A stretch of DNA of 64,000 nucleotides from positions 6,944,001-7,008,000 of the forward strand of contig NZ_CP063808.1 of NCBI RefSeq assembly GCF_018128905.1, in the 5' to 3' direction. The notes below the pieces were generated by a model. The model was not told where the DNA came from, searched no databases, and was given only the letters and a program-made list of their open reading frames with translations. Position 1 is the stretch's first letter. The number at the start of each line of letters is the position of its first letter. Shown here piece by piece: positions 24,256 to 32,310 of the stretch. Made by a program: the position numbers and the translations under genes. Source of the DNA: Streptomyces sp. A2-16 (GTDB lineage: Bacteria; Actinomycetota; Actinomycetes; Streptomycetales; Streptomycetaceae).

Positions 24256-26493
24256 TCACAGCGTCGCCACGGCGGCCAGTTTTACCGGTACGCCGTTGAG
24301 CACCGCGTTGCCCGAGAGCGGGTCGAGCAGGCTGCCGTCGAGGAGCTGGTTGACGTTGACACCGGGGTCCTTGAGGGCGTGACCGAGCCGGGTCCCGGGC
24401 CGGTCGTGACCCCAGCCGTGCGGGAGGCTGACCACGCCGGGGCGCACGCCGTCGGTGACCTCCGCCTCGGTGACGACCTCTCCCCCGGCGCCCTTGATCC
24501 GCACCGCGGCGCCGTCCGCCAGGCCGAGGCGCTCGGCGTCCTCGGGGTGGATGTGCAGGGTGCAGCGGTTGGTGCCGCCGGTGAGGGCGGGGACGTTGTG
24601 CATCCAGCTGTTGTTGGAGCGCAGGTGCCGGCGACCGACGAGAACGAGCCCTTCGGGCCGGTGCCGCAGGGCCTCGCGCAGCCGTGGCAGGTCGTCCGCG
24701 ATGGGCTTGGGCAGCAGTTCGACCTGGCCGCTCCTGGTCTTCAGCGGCTGCGGCAGCCGCGAGGTCAGCGGTCCGAGGTCGATGCCGTGCGGATGCGCGA
24801 GCAGCGCGGTGAGGCTCAGCCCGTCCGGTCGTACGCCGAAGCCGTCGCCGTAGGGACCGAGGCGCAGCATCATGTCGAGCCGCCGCTCGGGGCCGGTGTC
24901 GCCCTCGAGGAGGCTCGCGAGTTCCTGCGGGTCACGGCCGTGCACGGGCGAGTGGGCTTCCTTGACCGCCTTGCCGAGGGTCTGGCCGATGACCAGGTCG
25001 TCCACGGCGGACGGGTCGGCGCCGTGCATGCCGGTGGCGGCGAGGACGAGCCGGGCGAGGATCTCCGTCTCCGCCATCCGTCCGGGCTCCAGCGGGACGG
25101 CCGGGCGGGTGTAGCGGACCTGGTTGCGCACGGCGAGGGTGTTGAAGGCGAAGTCGTGGTGCGGGCTCTGGGAGGGCGGGGGCGGCGGCAGCACGACGTG
25201 GGCGTGGCGGGAGGTCTCGTTGAGATACGGGTCCACGCTGACCATGAAGTCGAGCGAGCCGAGGGCCTTGTCGAGCCGGTCGCCGTCCGGGGCGGACAGC
25301 ACGGGGTTGGCGGCGACGGCGATCAGCGCCCGGACCGGCTCGCCCTCCGGGGTGGCGGTGTCGATCTCCTCGGCGAGCGCGGAGAGCGGCAACTCGCCCT
25401 TGGCCTCGGGGTGTCGGCTCACCCGGGAGTGCCAGCGGCCGAGGGCGAACCCGTGGCTGGGTCCCGCGGGCCGGGGCGTGCGGTCGGTGGCGGCCTGCGG
25501 GAAGAGGGCGCCGCCGGGCCGGTCGAGGTTGCCGGTGAGGATGTTGAGCACGTCGACGAGCCAGCTGGCGAGGGTGCCGTGCGGGACGGTGCAGCTGCCG
25601 ATGCGCCCGTATACGGCGGCCGTCGGGGCGGCGGCGAGTTCGCGGGCGAGGGCGCGGGTCACGCCGGCGTCCACGTCACAGGCGGCGGCGACGGCTTCGG
25701 GTGTGAAGTCCTGCACGGCTGCCCGGAGTTCGTCGATGCCCTGGAGGTGCGGGGTCAACTCCCCCGTGTCCACCAGGCCTTCCTCGAACAGGACGTACGT
25801 CATCGCCGCGAGCAGCAGTGCGTCGGTACCGGGCCGGATGGCGATGTGCCGGTCGGCGAGCTTCGCGGTGCGGGTGCGGCGGGGGTCGACGACAGTGAGG
25901 GTGCCGCCGCGGGCCTTGAGCGCCTTGAGCTTGCCGGGGAAGTCGGGGGCGGTGCACAGACTCCCGTTGGACTCCAGGGGGTTGGCGCCGAGGAGGAGCA
26001 GATGGTCGGTGTGGTCCAGGTCGGGCACGGGGATGGCGTTGGCGTCGCCGTAGAGCAGCCCGCTGGAGACGTGCTTGGGCATCTGGTCGACCGTGGAGGC
26101 GGTGAAGACGCTCCGGGTGCCGAGTCCGGCGAGCAGCACCGGCGGATAGAGGGCTCCGGCCATGGTGTGGACGTTGGGATTGCCGAGGACGACTCCGACG
26201 GAGTTCGCCCCGGACCGCTCGACCACGCCCCGGATCCCGGCGGCGACCGCGTCGAAGGCCTCCTCCCAGGTGGCCTCGCACAGCTCCCCGTCCCGCCGCA
26301 CGAGGGGTGTGCGCAGCCGGTCCGGGTCCCCGTCGACGGCCCCGAAGGAGGCGCCCTTCGGGCAGATGAACCCCTTGCTGAACACGTCGTCACGGTCCCC
26401 GCGGGCGCCGGTGACCCGGGTCCCCTCGATGGTGAGCGTGAGACCACACGTGGCCTCGCACAGCGGGCAGATGCGGAGAGCGGTGCGGGACAC
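24256..26493 (-). CDS. molybdopterin oxidoreductase family protein
   Basis: A 745-residue protein starting (GTG) SRTALRICPLCEATCGL. The [4Fe-4S] motif is C-x2-C-x3-C plus CPKG (GFICPKGASF). Mo-bis-MGD-binding blocks such as GNPNVHTMAGALYPP, LLLGANPLESNGS, VVDPRRTRTAKLADRHIAIRPGTDALLLAA and the C-terminal molydopterin-dinucleotide domain ending in NQLLDG are present. It belongs with formate dehydrogenase/assimilatory nitrate reductase-like enzymes. No clear Cys or Sec molybdenum ligand stands out, and no electron-transfer subunit is adjacent. The reaction is therefore unknown. The start follows GGGAGG. The gene lies 77 bases downstream of a TetR gene, with a perfect palindrome between them. 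Confidence 0.9.
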   Translation of the reverse strand: MSRTALRICPLCEATCGLTLTIEGTRVTGARGDRDDVFSKGFICPKGASFGAVDGDPDRLRTPLVRRDGELCEATWEEAFDAVAAGIRGVVERSGANSVGVVLGNPNVHTMAGALYPPVLLAGLGTRSVFTASTVDQMPKHVSSGLLYGDANAIPVPDLDHTDHLLLLGANPLESNGSLCTAPDFPGKLKALKARGGTLTVVDPRRTRTAKLADRHIAIRPGTDALLLAAMTYVLFEEGLVDTGELTPHLQGIDELRAAVQDFTPEAVAAACDVDAGVTRALARELAAAPTAAVYGRIGSCTVPHGTLASWLVDVLNILTGNLDRPGGALFPQAATDRTPRPAGPSHGFALGRWHSRVSRHPEAKGELPLSALAEEIDTATPEGEPVRALIAVAANPVLSAPDGDRLDKALGSLDFMVSVDPYLNETSRHAHVVLPPPPPSQSPHHDFAFNTLAVRNQVRYTRPAVPLEPGRMAETEILARLVLAATGMHGADPSAVDDLVIGQTLGKAVKEAHSPVHGRDPQELASLLEGDTGPERRLDMMLRLGPYGDGFGVRPDGLSLTALLAHPHGIDLGPLTSRLPQPLKTRSGQVELLPKPIADDLPRLREALRHRPEGLVLVGRRHLRSNNSWMHNVPALTGGTNRCTLHIHPEDAERLGLADGAAVRIKGAGGEVVTEAEVTDGVRPGVVSLPHGWGHDRPGTRLGHALKDPGVNVNQLLDGSLLDPLSGNAVLNGVPVKLAAVATL

Positions 26494-26529
26494 GGGTCCT
26501 CCCGGGGCAGCGGTGCCTGTCCGGGTGAG

Positions 26530-26545
26530 CATACCGACCGGTATG
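26530..26545. promoter_or_regulatory. perfect 16-bp palindrome between tetR and molybdopterin oxidoreductase gene
   Basis: CATACCG-AC-CGGTATG is a perfect 7-2-7 dyad 37-52 bases before the oxidoreductase start and 26 bases after the TetR stop. It is a typical TetR operator shape. Confidence 0.65.
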
Positions 26546-26570
26546 GATGGTGGGGAGGGTTTGCGGGGTG

Positions 26571-27191
26571 TCAGTCCAGAACCCGCGCCAGATACGCCCG
26601 CAACATCTCCCTGGCCTCCTGGATGATCCGCTCGTCCCCCTCGGGTGCCATCCGGAAGGCCAGGTGCACCAAGGTGTCGGCGGTTTCCACGGCGATGAGG
26701 AAGGTGCGGCGCAGGTCGTCGTCCGGTTCGCGGGAGAGGTAGCCGGAGAGGAGTTCGGTGAGGCGGTCGGCGACGCGGTGGTTGGGTTCGGCGTGGCGGG
26801 CGCCGACCGGGATCTGGTTGCCGAAGTCGACGAGGGAGAAGCCGGGGGCGGTGCGCTTCATGGACAGGTACTCGTCGAGCACGACATCCATCGCCGTACG
26901 CCAGCCTCCCTCCTCGCCCGACTCCTTGAGACGGTCGGTGACGCCGACCGTGAAGCGTTCCAGGTTGCGCTGGGCCAGGGCGTCGGCCATCTGCCGCTTG
27001 TTGCCGAAGAAGCGGTACACCGAGCCGATGGGCACGCCGGCGCGCAGGGCGACGGCGCGGGTGCTCAGGTCGTCGTAGCCGACCTCGTCGAGCAGGTCGG
27101 CGCAGGCGTCGAGGATTCTGGTCAGCCGTTCGGCGCTGCGCCGCTGCACGGGGGCGCGGCGAAGCGAGGTCGCTTGGGGCACGGGCTTCAT
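26571..27191 (-). CDS. TetR-family regulator, likely controlling the molybdopterin oxidoreductase
   Basis: A 206-residue TetR protein. MKPVPQATSLRRAPVQRRSAERL forms a basic N-terminal arm, then the helix-turn-helix is STRAVALRAGVPIGSVYRFFGNKRQM. The C-terminal half, DYLSM-like then FLIAVETADTLVHLAFRMAPEGD, is a standard ligand-binding bundle. The start at 27191 has GGGAAGG at a good distance; the longer reading to 27356 is a G/C artefact. The gene precedes the molybdopterin oxidoreductase on the same strand, and the perfect dyad at 26530-26545 lies between them. By remembered gene order near hmgA this may correspond to SCO1712, a reported antibiotic down-regulator of S. coelicolor. That is unverified. 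Confidence 0.92.
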   Translation of the reverse strand: MKPVPQATSLRRAPVQRRSAERLTRILDACADLLDEVGYDDLSTRAVALRAGVPIGSVYRFFGNKRQMADALAQRNLERFTVGVTDRLKESGEEGGWRTAMDVVLDEYLSMKRTAPGFSLVDFGNQIPVGARHAEPNHRVADRLTELLSGYLSREPDDDLRRTFLIAVETADTLVHLAFRMAPEGDERIIQEAREMLRAYLARVLD

Positions 27192-27255
27192 GATGCCTTC
27201 CCGCCGTGGTCCGGTGAACCCTGCCACCTGGTACGGCGCCGGGATCCTGTGACAC

Positions 27256-27963
27256 TCACCGACCACCGCCGGCGCTCGTCGCGGGCTGCGGCCGCACACT
27301 GCCTCCGGTGCTCGTCCTCGCGACGGACCGCGAGTCGGAGCCGGCGCCGCCGCCACCCGAGCCTCCCCGCAACAGCGACGCCGAAGTCCCGGCCCCCGCC
27401 GATCGCAGGTCCACCGCCCCGCTCCCCGCCGCCTGCGGTTTCGACGCCGTCACGTCCGCCGTGCTTTCCACCGGGTCGCCGTCGACGGCCCAGACGGTGC
27501 CGTCGTCGGCGTACAGGCGGGCGGTGACCTTGTGGGTGCCCTGCGGAACGTACCCGGCCGCGAGGCGGTAGGACGGGGTGCGCAGGGTGGTGACCGGACG
27601 GTCGTCCACGAAGAGGACGGCGACACCGCGACCGGGAACCGCCTTGGCCTTCGTCGCGGCGGGCGAGAAGGTGAAGTTCTCGACGGTCAGGCGCACGGAC
27701 CAGCTGTCGTCGCTGTCCGGCTGCACCACTATGCCGACCTCGGGGGCGTTCTCCTTGTCCACTTCCCGGTAGTGCCGCCCTTCGTGGTCCGTGTCGTCGA
27801 GGACCTTGCCCACCGGTGAGACCGACGGTCCGTTCCTGTGCCCCTGTGCCCCACTGCTGCCACAGCTCACGGATCCGGTCACCAGCAGGACACAGACCGC
27901 GAGCAGGGCAAGGAGTCCCCGCGTCCACGACATGCCGGGGAGCGTAGAACAAAGGTCCGACAC
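27256..27963 (-). CDS. putative secreted or lipoprotein, unknown function
   Basis: A 235-residue protein with a hydrophobic N-terminal segment (GLLALLAVCVLLVTGSVSC) whose final Cys could be a lipobox, although SVSC is a weak match. The mature domain contains RHYREVDKENAPEVGIVVQP, SWSVRLTVENFTFSP and LAAGYVPQGTHKVTARLYADD, a beta-sandwich-like pattern. A Gly/Ser/Ala-rich tail follows. I do not recognise the family. GTG 27963 follows AGGGGGA at good spacing. ATG 27933 would also keep the signal but lacks a ribosome site. The gene is divergent from hmgA with 143 bp between them, and is 64 bases upstream of the TetR gene on the same strand. Confidence 0.75.
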   Translation of the reverse strand: MSDLCSTLPGMSWTRGLLALLAVCVLLVTGSVSCGSSGAQGHRNGPSVSPVGKVLDDTDHEGRHYREVDKENAPEVGIVVQPDSDDSWSVRLTVENFTFSPAATKAKAVPGRGVAVLFVDDRPVTTLRTPSYRLAAGYVPQGTHKVTARLYADDGTVWAVDGDPVESTADVTASKPQAAGSGAVDLRSAGAGTSASLLRGGSGGGGAGSDSRSVARTSTGGSVRPQPATSAGGGR

Positions 27964-27992
27964 CGCGAATCCCCCTGGGGTCTGGTTCTCGT

Positions 27993-28009
27993 CCTCCTCC
28001 CTGAGGAGG
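27993..28009. promoter_or_regulatory. CCTCCTC-CCT-GAGGAGG palindrome in hmgA divergent region
   Basis: A perfect 7-3-7 dyad about 100 bases before hmgA and 30 bases before the divergent lipoprotein gene start. It could be an operator or, in RNA, a small hairpin that includes a Shine-Dalgarno-like GAGGAGG. Confidence 0.35.
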
Positions 28010-28062
28010 TCAAGGGCGGGACATCGGTTCCAGGAAACGACCTCTTGCGTCGATCACACCGC

Positions 28063-28086
28063 AATCCTACGGTGTTCCATAGGAAT
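28063..28086 (+). promoter_or_regulatory. inverted repeat immediately upstream of hmgA
   Basis: AATCCTA (28063-28069) and TAGGAAT (28080-28086) form a 6-of-7 inverted repeat spaced by 10 bases. It ends 20 bases before the hmgA start, just ahead of its ribosome site. A TTGCG / CGCAA pair overlaps to the left (about 28044-28064). It is a likely site for a repressor of homogentisate catabolism. Confidence 0.4.
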
Positions 28087-28106
28087 CAGACCGCAAGGGA
28101 GCGATC

Positions 28107-29444
28107 ATGAACGGGGACGCAGCGATCACGCGCGGCGACGCACGCAAGATTGCCGAGGGCCTGACCTACCTCTCCGGCTTCGGCAACGAGCACGCCTCGG
28201 AAGCCGTCCCGGGCGCCCTCCCCGAGGGCCGCAACGCCCCGCAGCGCGCCCCCCTCGGCCTGTACGCGGAACAGCTCAGCGGTACGGCGTTCACCGAGCC
28301 CCGCGCCCACAACCGCCGCTCCTGGCTGTACCGGATCCGCCCGTCCGCCGCACACCCGGCGTTCGCCCACACCCACAACGGCCGGATCCGCACGGCCCCC
28401 TTCACCGAGTCGGTCTCGGACCCGAACCGGCTGCGCTGGGACCCGCTGCCGGAGCCCGTCGAGGGCACCGACTTCCTCGCAGGCCTGTGGACCCTCGGCG
28501 GCAACGGCGACGTCACCCAGCGCACCGGCATGGCCGTGCACCTCTACCACGCCACCGACTCCATGGACCGCGTCTTCAGCGACGCCGACGGCGAGCTGCT
28601 GATCGTCCCGGAGCGCGGCGGGCTCCTGCTGCGCACGGAGTTCGGACTGCTGCATGTGGAGCCGGGACATGTGGCGTTGATCCCCCGTGGCGTCCGCTTC
28701 CGTGTGGAGCTGCTGGACCCATCCGCCCGCGGCTATGTGTGCGAGAACTACGGCGCCCCCTTCCAGCTCCCCGACCTCGGCCCGATCGGCGCCAACGGCC
28801 TCGCCAACGCACGCGACTTCCGCGCCCCGGTCGCCGCGTACGAGGACGTCGAAGGTCCCGTGGAGGTGGTCAACAAGTTCTGCGGCAACCTCTGGACGGC
28901 GACCTACGACCACTCCCCGCTCGACGTGGTCGCCTGGCACGGCAACCATGTGCCGTACGTCTACGACCTGCGCCGTTTCAATGTCATCGGCAGCATCTCC
29001 TACGACCACCCCGACCCGTCGATCTTCACCGTGCTGACCTCCCCGTCGGACACCCCGGGGCTGGCCGGCGTCGACTTCGTCGTGTTCGCGCCGCGCTGGC
29101 TGGTGGGCGAGGACACCTTCCGGCCGCCGTACTTCCACCGGAACGTGATGAGCGAGTACATGGGCCTGATCGAGGGCGCCTACGACGCGAAGGCCCAGGG
29201 CTTCGTGCCCGGCGGCGGCTCGCTGCACAACATGATGTCGGCGCACGGGCCGGACCGGGAGACGTTCGACCGGGCGAGCGCGGCCGAGCTGAAGCCCCAC
29301 AAGGTCGACGACGGGCTGGCGTTCATGTTCGAGACGCGCTGGCCGGTGACGCTGACCGCGCACGCGGCCCGGGCGGACCACCTCCAGCCGCACTACGACG
29401 ACGTGTGGCGCGGCCTCGAGCGCCACTTCCGACCGGTGGACTGA
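28107..29444 (+). CDS. hmgA: homogentisate 1,2-dioxygenase
   Basis: A 445-residue enzyme. The family is clear from LTYLSGFGNEHASEAVPGALPEGRN at the N terminus, the central EFGLLHVEPGHVALIPRGVRFRV, GYVCENYGAPFQLPDLGPIGANGLAN and the iron-site segment PPYFHRNVMSEYMGLIEG (His and Glu ligands), followed by GGGSLHNMMSAHGPD (further His). It opens the homogentisate ring to maleylacetoacetate, the committed oxygenation step in tyrosine/phenylalanine breakdown. The ATG follows AAGGGAG. The maleylacetoacetate isomerase and fumarylacetoacetase genes are not next to it here. A GntR regulator follows after a 162-bp gap and may respond to a related ligand, although no shared operator was found. Confidence 0.98.
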   Translation: MNGDAAITRGDARKIAEGLTYLSGFGNEHASEAVPGALPEGRNAPQRAPLGLYAEQLSGTAFTEPRAHNRRSWLYRIRPSAAHPAFAHTHNGRIRTAPFTESVSDPNRLRWDPLPEPVEGTDFLAGLWTLGGNGDVTQRTGMAVHLYHATDSMDRVFSDADGELLIVPERGGLLLRTEFGLLHVEPGHVALIPRGVRFRVELLDPSARGYVCENYGAPFQLPDLGPIGANGLANARDFRAPVAAYEDVEGPVEVVNKFCGNLWTATYDHSPLDVVAWHGNHVPYVYDLRRFNVIGSISYDHPDPSIFTVLTSPSDTPGLAGVDFVVFAPRWLVGEDTFRPPYFHRNVMSEYMGLIEGAYDAKAQGFVPGGGSLHNMMSAHGPDRETFDRASAAELKPHKVDDGLAFMFETRWPVTLTAHAARADHLQPHYDDVWRGLERHFRPVD

Positions 29445-29488
29445 AACGCCGCCGCACTCAAGCGCTCGCCGCACGGATGCGCCCGCCA

Positions 29489-29522
29489 TACCCATGAACC
29501 CGCCGTACCCATGAACCCGCCG
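29489..29522. repeat. 17-bp perfect tandem duplication in hmgA-gntR gap
   Basis: TACCCATGAACCCGCCG occurs twice back to back (29489-29505 and 29506-29522) in the 162-bp intergenic region, followed by looser GATGC/GATAC-rich repeats up to the GntR start. It is probably replication slippage; a role as a direct-repeat operator is possible. Confidence 0.8.
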
Positions 29523-29606
29523 CGCCGATGCACTCGATGCGCCGACGCCCTCGGTGCACCGATACGCCCGTTGCACTGACCGATCCGCGAAAGGTACGGA
29601 TAGCCC

Positions 29607-30356
29607 GTGACCTCCTTCGCTCCGGACTCGATCGTCCTCAACCGCAAGCTGCCGCTCTGGTACCAGGTGTCGCAGTCCCTGCGCGCCTCGATACTGGGCC
29701 GCTCACCCCAGGACCCGCTCCGCCTGCCCACCGAGGAGCAGTTGGCCGGGCACTACGGCGTGAGCGTGCTGACCATGCGGCAGGCGCTCAAGGAACTGGA
29801 GGACGAGGGGCTGATCACCCGTCACCGGCGCCGGGGCACCTTCATCGAGCCGGACGCGCGCCGGAGCACCCCGATCCGGCTGCTCGGCTCGGTCGACGCG
29901 ATCGTGGCCCAGCAGTCCGGCATGACGACCGAACTGCTGGAACACGGCAAGTCCCCCGTGCCGCCCGAACTCGCCGAGCACTTCCCGGACCTGGACGAGG
30001 TGGCGGCGTACCACCGGCTGCGCAGCGACGAGCAGACGGGCGAGCCGACCAACCACGCCCGCAACTACGTCCGCCCCGAACTGGCCGCGCGCATCGACCC
30101 GGCCGACCTCGCGCGCCGGCCGATGACCAAGGTGCTGCGGGACGTCCTGGGGGTGGACATCAGCCGCATCACGGACACCGTGGAGGCGCGGCTGGCCGAT
30201 CCGGAGACGGCCCGGCTGCTCCACGTCCCGCTGCTCAGCCCGATCCTGCACTACACGGGCCTGACGTACGACACGGAGGGCCGGGTGCTGGACGCGGCGG
30301 TGATCCACTATCGCGGCGACCGCTTCTCCTTCTCGGTGACTCTGGAAGCCACATGA
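29607..30356 (+). CDS. GntR/UTRA-family transcriptional regulator
   Basis: A 249-residue regulator. The winged helix is QVSQSLRASILG...LRLPTEEQLAGHYGVSVLTMRQALKELEDEGLITRHRRRGTFI. A UTRA ligand domain follows (about residues 95-245), with YHRLRSDEQTGEPTNHARNYV and the closing RVLDAAVIHYRGDRFSFSV. UTRA regulators of the HutC type bind sugars, urocanate or other small acids (family knowledge). Here the effector is unknown, but the position after hmgA suggests an aromatic catabolite. GTG 29607 is the start, with AAAGG upstream. The stop overlaps the next gene in an ATGA, so both are translated from one message. Confidence 0.92.
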   Translation: MTSFAPDSIVLNRKLPLWYQVSQSLRASILGRSPQDPLRLPTEEQLAGHYGVSVLTMRQALKELEDEGLITRHRRRGTFIEPDARRSTPIRLLGSVDAIVAQQSGMTTELLEHGKSPVPPELAEHFPDLDEVAAYHRLRSDEQTGEPTNHARNYVRPELAARIDPADLARRPMTKVLRDVLGVDISRITDTVEARLADPETARLLHVPLLSPILHYTGLTYDTEGRVLDAAVIHYRGDRFSFSVTLEAT

Positions 30357-31537
30357 CCTCACTGTCCGTGGCAGGTCGTACGATTCCCAGCGTGACGCAC
30401 GACGACGCTCCGCCACTCGCGGACCTCATGCCGTGGTCCGTCGCACCGCCGCGGCTCGGCCGGGGGTGGCCGACGGGCCCCGACGCGGCCTCCCTGAAAG
30501 CCCGTTGGGACGCCCTGCTGAAGGCGGAGGGGCCCGACCGGGAGGCCCTGTTCGAGCCCACCCGCTCCCGCACCCTGCGCTCGGCGGTGGGACAGCTGCC
30601 GGGACGGACGGGTGGCACGGAGAGGCTCGCGCGCGCCTCCGGCCCCTGCCCGGAGCCGGTGCGCGTCCTGCACGCCCCCTTCGACGAGCAGTGGCTGATC
30701 CCGGACCACCGGCTGATCGACGCGGCCCGTCCCGAGCTGTGGCGGGTGGCGGACGAGCACCAGGTGTTCGTGGTGGAGACACCCACGGACGGCCGGGGCC
30801 CCCAGCTCCTCGCGACCTCGCTGCTCCCCCTGTTCCGCCCCGGCCGCGTCCGCCCGCTGTACCGCCGCCCCGGCGGCACCGAACCGAACCTGGCCCCGGG
30901 CCTGCTGCAACACCTGCGCAGCCGACTGGGCGTCCCGGTGGGCCCCCTGGACGTCCTCGCCTGGATCCTGACGGCGATCCGCCCGGACCTCACCGTCCCG
31001 CTCACCGACGACTCCGAACTGTGGTCGCGGGGCGTCGAGTCGGGCCACCGCATCCTCTGGCTCATGCGCCGCGACGGCGACCGCCCGAAGCTGCCCGGCG
31101 GCCGCCGCCCCTACGTCCGCGCGCCCCTGCCGTCCCGCCCCCTGACCCTGGACTACGACCGCGACGAGGAGGCCCTCCTCCTGGACGAGGGTCGGGTCTC
31201 CCCCGTGCCGCCCGAGGCCTGGGACTTCGAGGCGGGCGGAGTGCGGGTGCTGGATCAGTGGTTCACGGCCCGCGTCACGGAACCGGAGCCGGGCACCCTG
31301 GCCGCGATCCGCCCGCCGACCTGGCCCCAGACCTGGACGTCGGAGCTCCTCGAGCTGATCACCGTGCTGGCGCTGCTCTCCGATCTCCAGCCGCTCCAGG
31401 AGGAGTTGACGTCACGGGTCACGGCGAGCGACCTGCGCGAGGCGGGGGTGTTCCCGGTCCCGGACCCGGCCCGCAGACCCGCCTCGGTCCTGGACGGACA
31501 CGAGGAGGGGCCGGAGGGCCAGCTCACGCTGCTCTAG
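30353..31537 (+). CDS. type-ISP restriction/modification C-terminal-like protein
   Basis: A 394-residue soluble protein whose ATG overlaps the GntR stop (ATGA). Visible features are the early EPTRSRTLRSAVGQLPG, APFDEQWLIPDHRLIDAARPELWRVAD, then QVFVVET, GVPVGPLDVLAWILTAI and a Trp-rich C-terminal WPQTWTSELLELITVLALL. I associate this pattern with the specificity domain of single-chain type ISP enzymes (e.g. LlaBIII-like), but there is no helicase, nuclease or methyltransferase motif. It is an orphan domain protein with no demonstrated restriction function, and a different role is quite possible. Its coupling to a GntR regulator is odd. The stop interlocks with the convergent TetR stop at a shared CTAG. 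Confidence 0.6.
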   Translation: MTSLSVAGRTIPSVTHDDAPPLADLMPWSVAPPRLGRGWPTGPDAASLKARWDALLKAEGPDREALFEPTRSRTLRSAVGQLPGRTGGTERLARASGPCPEPVRVLHAPFDEQWLIPDHRLIDAARPELWRVADEHQVFVVETPTDGRGPQLLATSLLPLFRPGRVRPLYRRPGGTEPNLAPGLLQHLRSRLGVPVGPLDVLAWILTAIRPDLTVPLTDDSELWSRGVESGHRILWLMRRDGDRPKLPGGRRPYVRAPLPSRPLTLDYDRDEEALLLDEGRVSPVPPEAWDFEAGGVRVLDQWFTARVTEPEPGTLAAIRPPTWPQTWTSELLELITVLALLSDLQPLQEELTSRVTASDLREAGVFPVPDPARRPASVLDGHEEGPEGQLTLL

Positions 31538-32247
31538 GTCCTGGGCTCGAAGCCGTCCAGGACTCGCCCCAGCATCCGCTCGAACACCGCGTCCAGATCG
31601 ATCGGCCCCGCGTCCTCCGTGAACGACGCCGCCAGCCGCGGATACGCCCCCGAGGCCACCTGACTGCCCAGATACGCGATCCGCACCGCGTTCTCCTGCT
31701 CCTGGGACCACGGCAGCGACCGCACCCGCTCGGCCGTGGACAGCTCGTTCGAGACGTACGTCGTCACACACCCGTTGAGCATCGCGACCAGCTCGATCTT
31801 CGTGCCGTACGGCGCGTCCAGCGGGTCGAGGCAGGCGAGGCAGTGCTCCAGGTAGCGCAGGGCGTTGGGGCTGAAGCCGTACACCCCTGACATCAGCCGC
31901 ACCATCCAGGCGTGGCGGTGCATGAGCGCCTTGGTCTGGCGGGCGTTGCGGAGCATGTCGGCCCGCCAGTCACCGGTCGGCTCGAACAGCTCGTGCTCAC
32001 CACTGACCGCGTCCACCATCAGCTCGTACAGGTCCTCCTTGCGGGGGACGTAGTTGTACAGGGACATCGTCCCGCAGCCGAGTTCGGCCGCGACATGCCG
32101 CATGGACACCGCGTCCAGACCGCCGTCATCCGCGAGCCGCACCGCCGCCGCCGCGATGTCCGCCCTGGTGAACGCGGGTTTCGGCCCACGCCCCGTCCGT
32201 TCAGGACGCGCCCAGATCACTTCGGGTACGGCCGCTCGGCCCGCCAT
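31534..32247 (-). CDS. TetR-family repressor of divergent DrrAB-type exporter
   Basis: A 237-residue TetR protein. After a polar leader the helix-turn-helix reads SMRHVAAELGCGTMSLYNYVPRKEDL. The remainder, including HRHAWMVRLMSGVYGFSPNALRYLEHCL and CVTTYVSNELSTAERVRS, resembles the TetR_C_1 domain typical of TetR proteins next to drug exporters. It is divergent from the DrrA/DrrB-like ABC pair with a 63-bp gap holding a perfect operator. A second copy lies inside the first codons of the ABC gene. Ligand-induced derepression of the exporter, by a drug or an endogenous metabolite, is the natural model. Confidence 0.93.
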   Translation of the reverse strand: MAGRAAVPEVIWARPERTGRGPKPAFTRADIAAAAVRLADDGGLDAVSMRHVAAELGCGTMSLYNYVPRKEDLYELMVDAVSGEHELFEPTGDWRADMLRNARQTKALMHRHAWMVRLMSGVYGFSPNALRYLEHCLACLDPLDAPYGTKIELVAMLNGCVTTYVSNELSTAERVRSLPWSQEQENAVRIAYLGSQVASGAYPRLAASFTEDAGPIDLDAVFERMLGRVLDGFEPRT

Positions 32248-32275
32248 CGATCATCACCTCGGCCACCATCCTAGT

Positions 32276-32292
32276 TACGTACAGCGTACGTA
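32276..32292. promoter_or_regulatory. operator O1, TACGTAC-AGC-GTACGTA
   Basis: A perfect 7-3-7 palindrome in the 63-bp gap between the TetR gene (start 32247) and the ABC exporter (start 32311). It probably overlaps both promoters. Confidence 0.75.
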
Positions 32293-32310
32293 GTGCGCTA
32301 TGGTCCTGCC

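Noticed and set aside
24211..26742. 843-residue open frame on the plus strand
   Set aside because: It is antisense to the molybdopterin oxidoreductase, whose Fe-S and cofactor motifs are clear; the plus-strand protein shows none.
26494..27255. Upstream extension of the molybdopterin oxidoreductase to 999 residues
   Set aside because: The extra residues are an out-of-frame reading of the TetR gene and cross the palindrome; the GTG at 26493 has a good ribosome site and starts at the Fe-S motif.
30353..31537. Active restriction-modification enzyme
   Set aside because: No nuclease, helicase or methyltransferase motif is present, so only domain-level resemblance is claimed.
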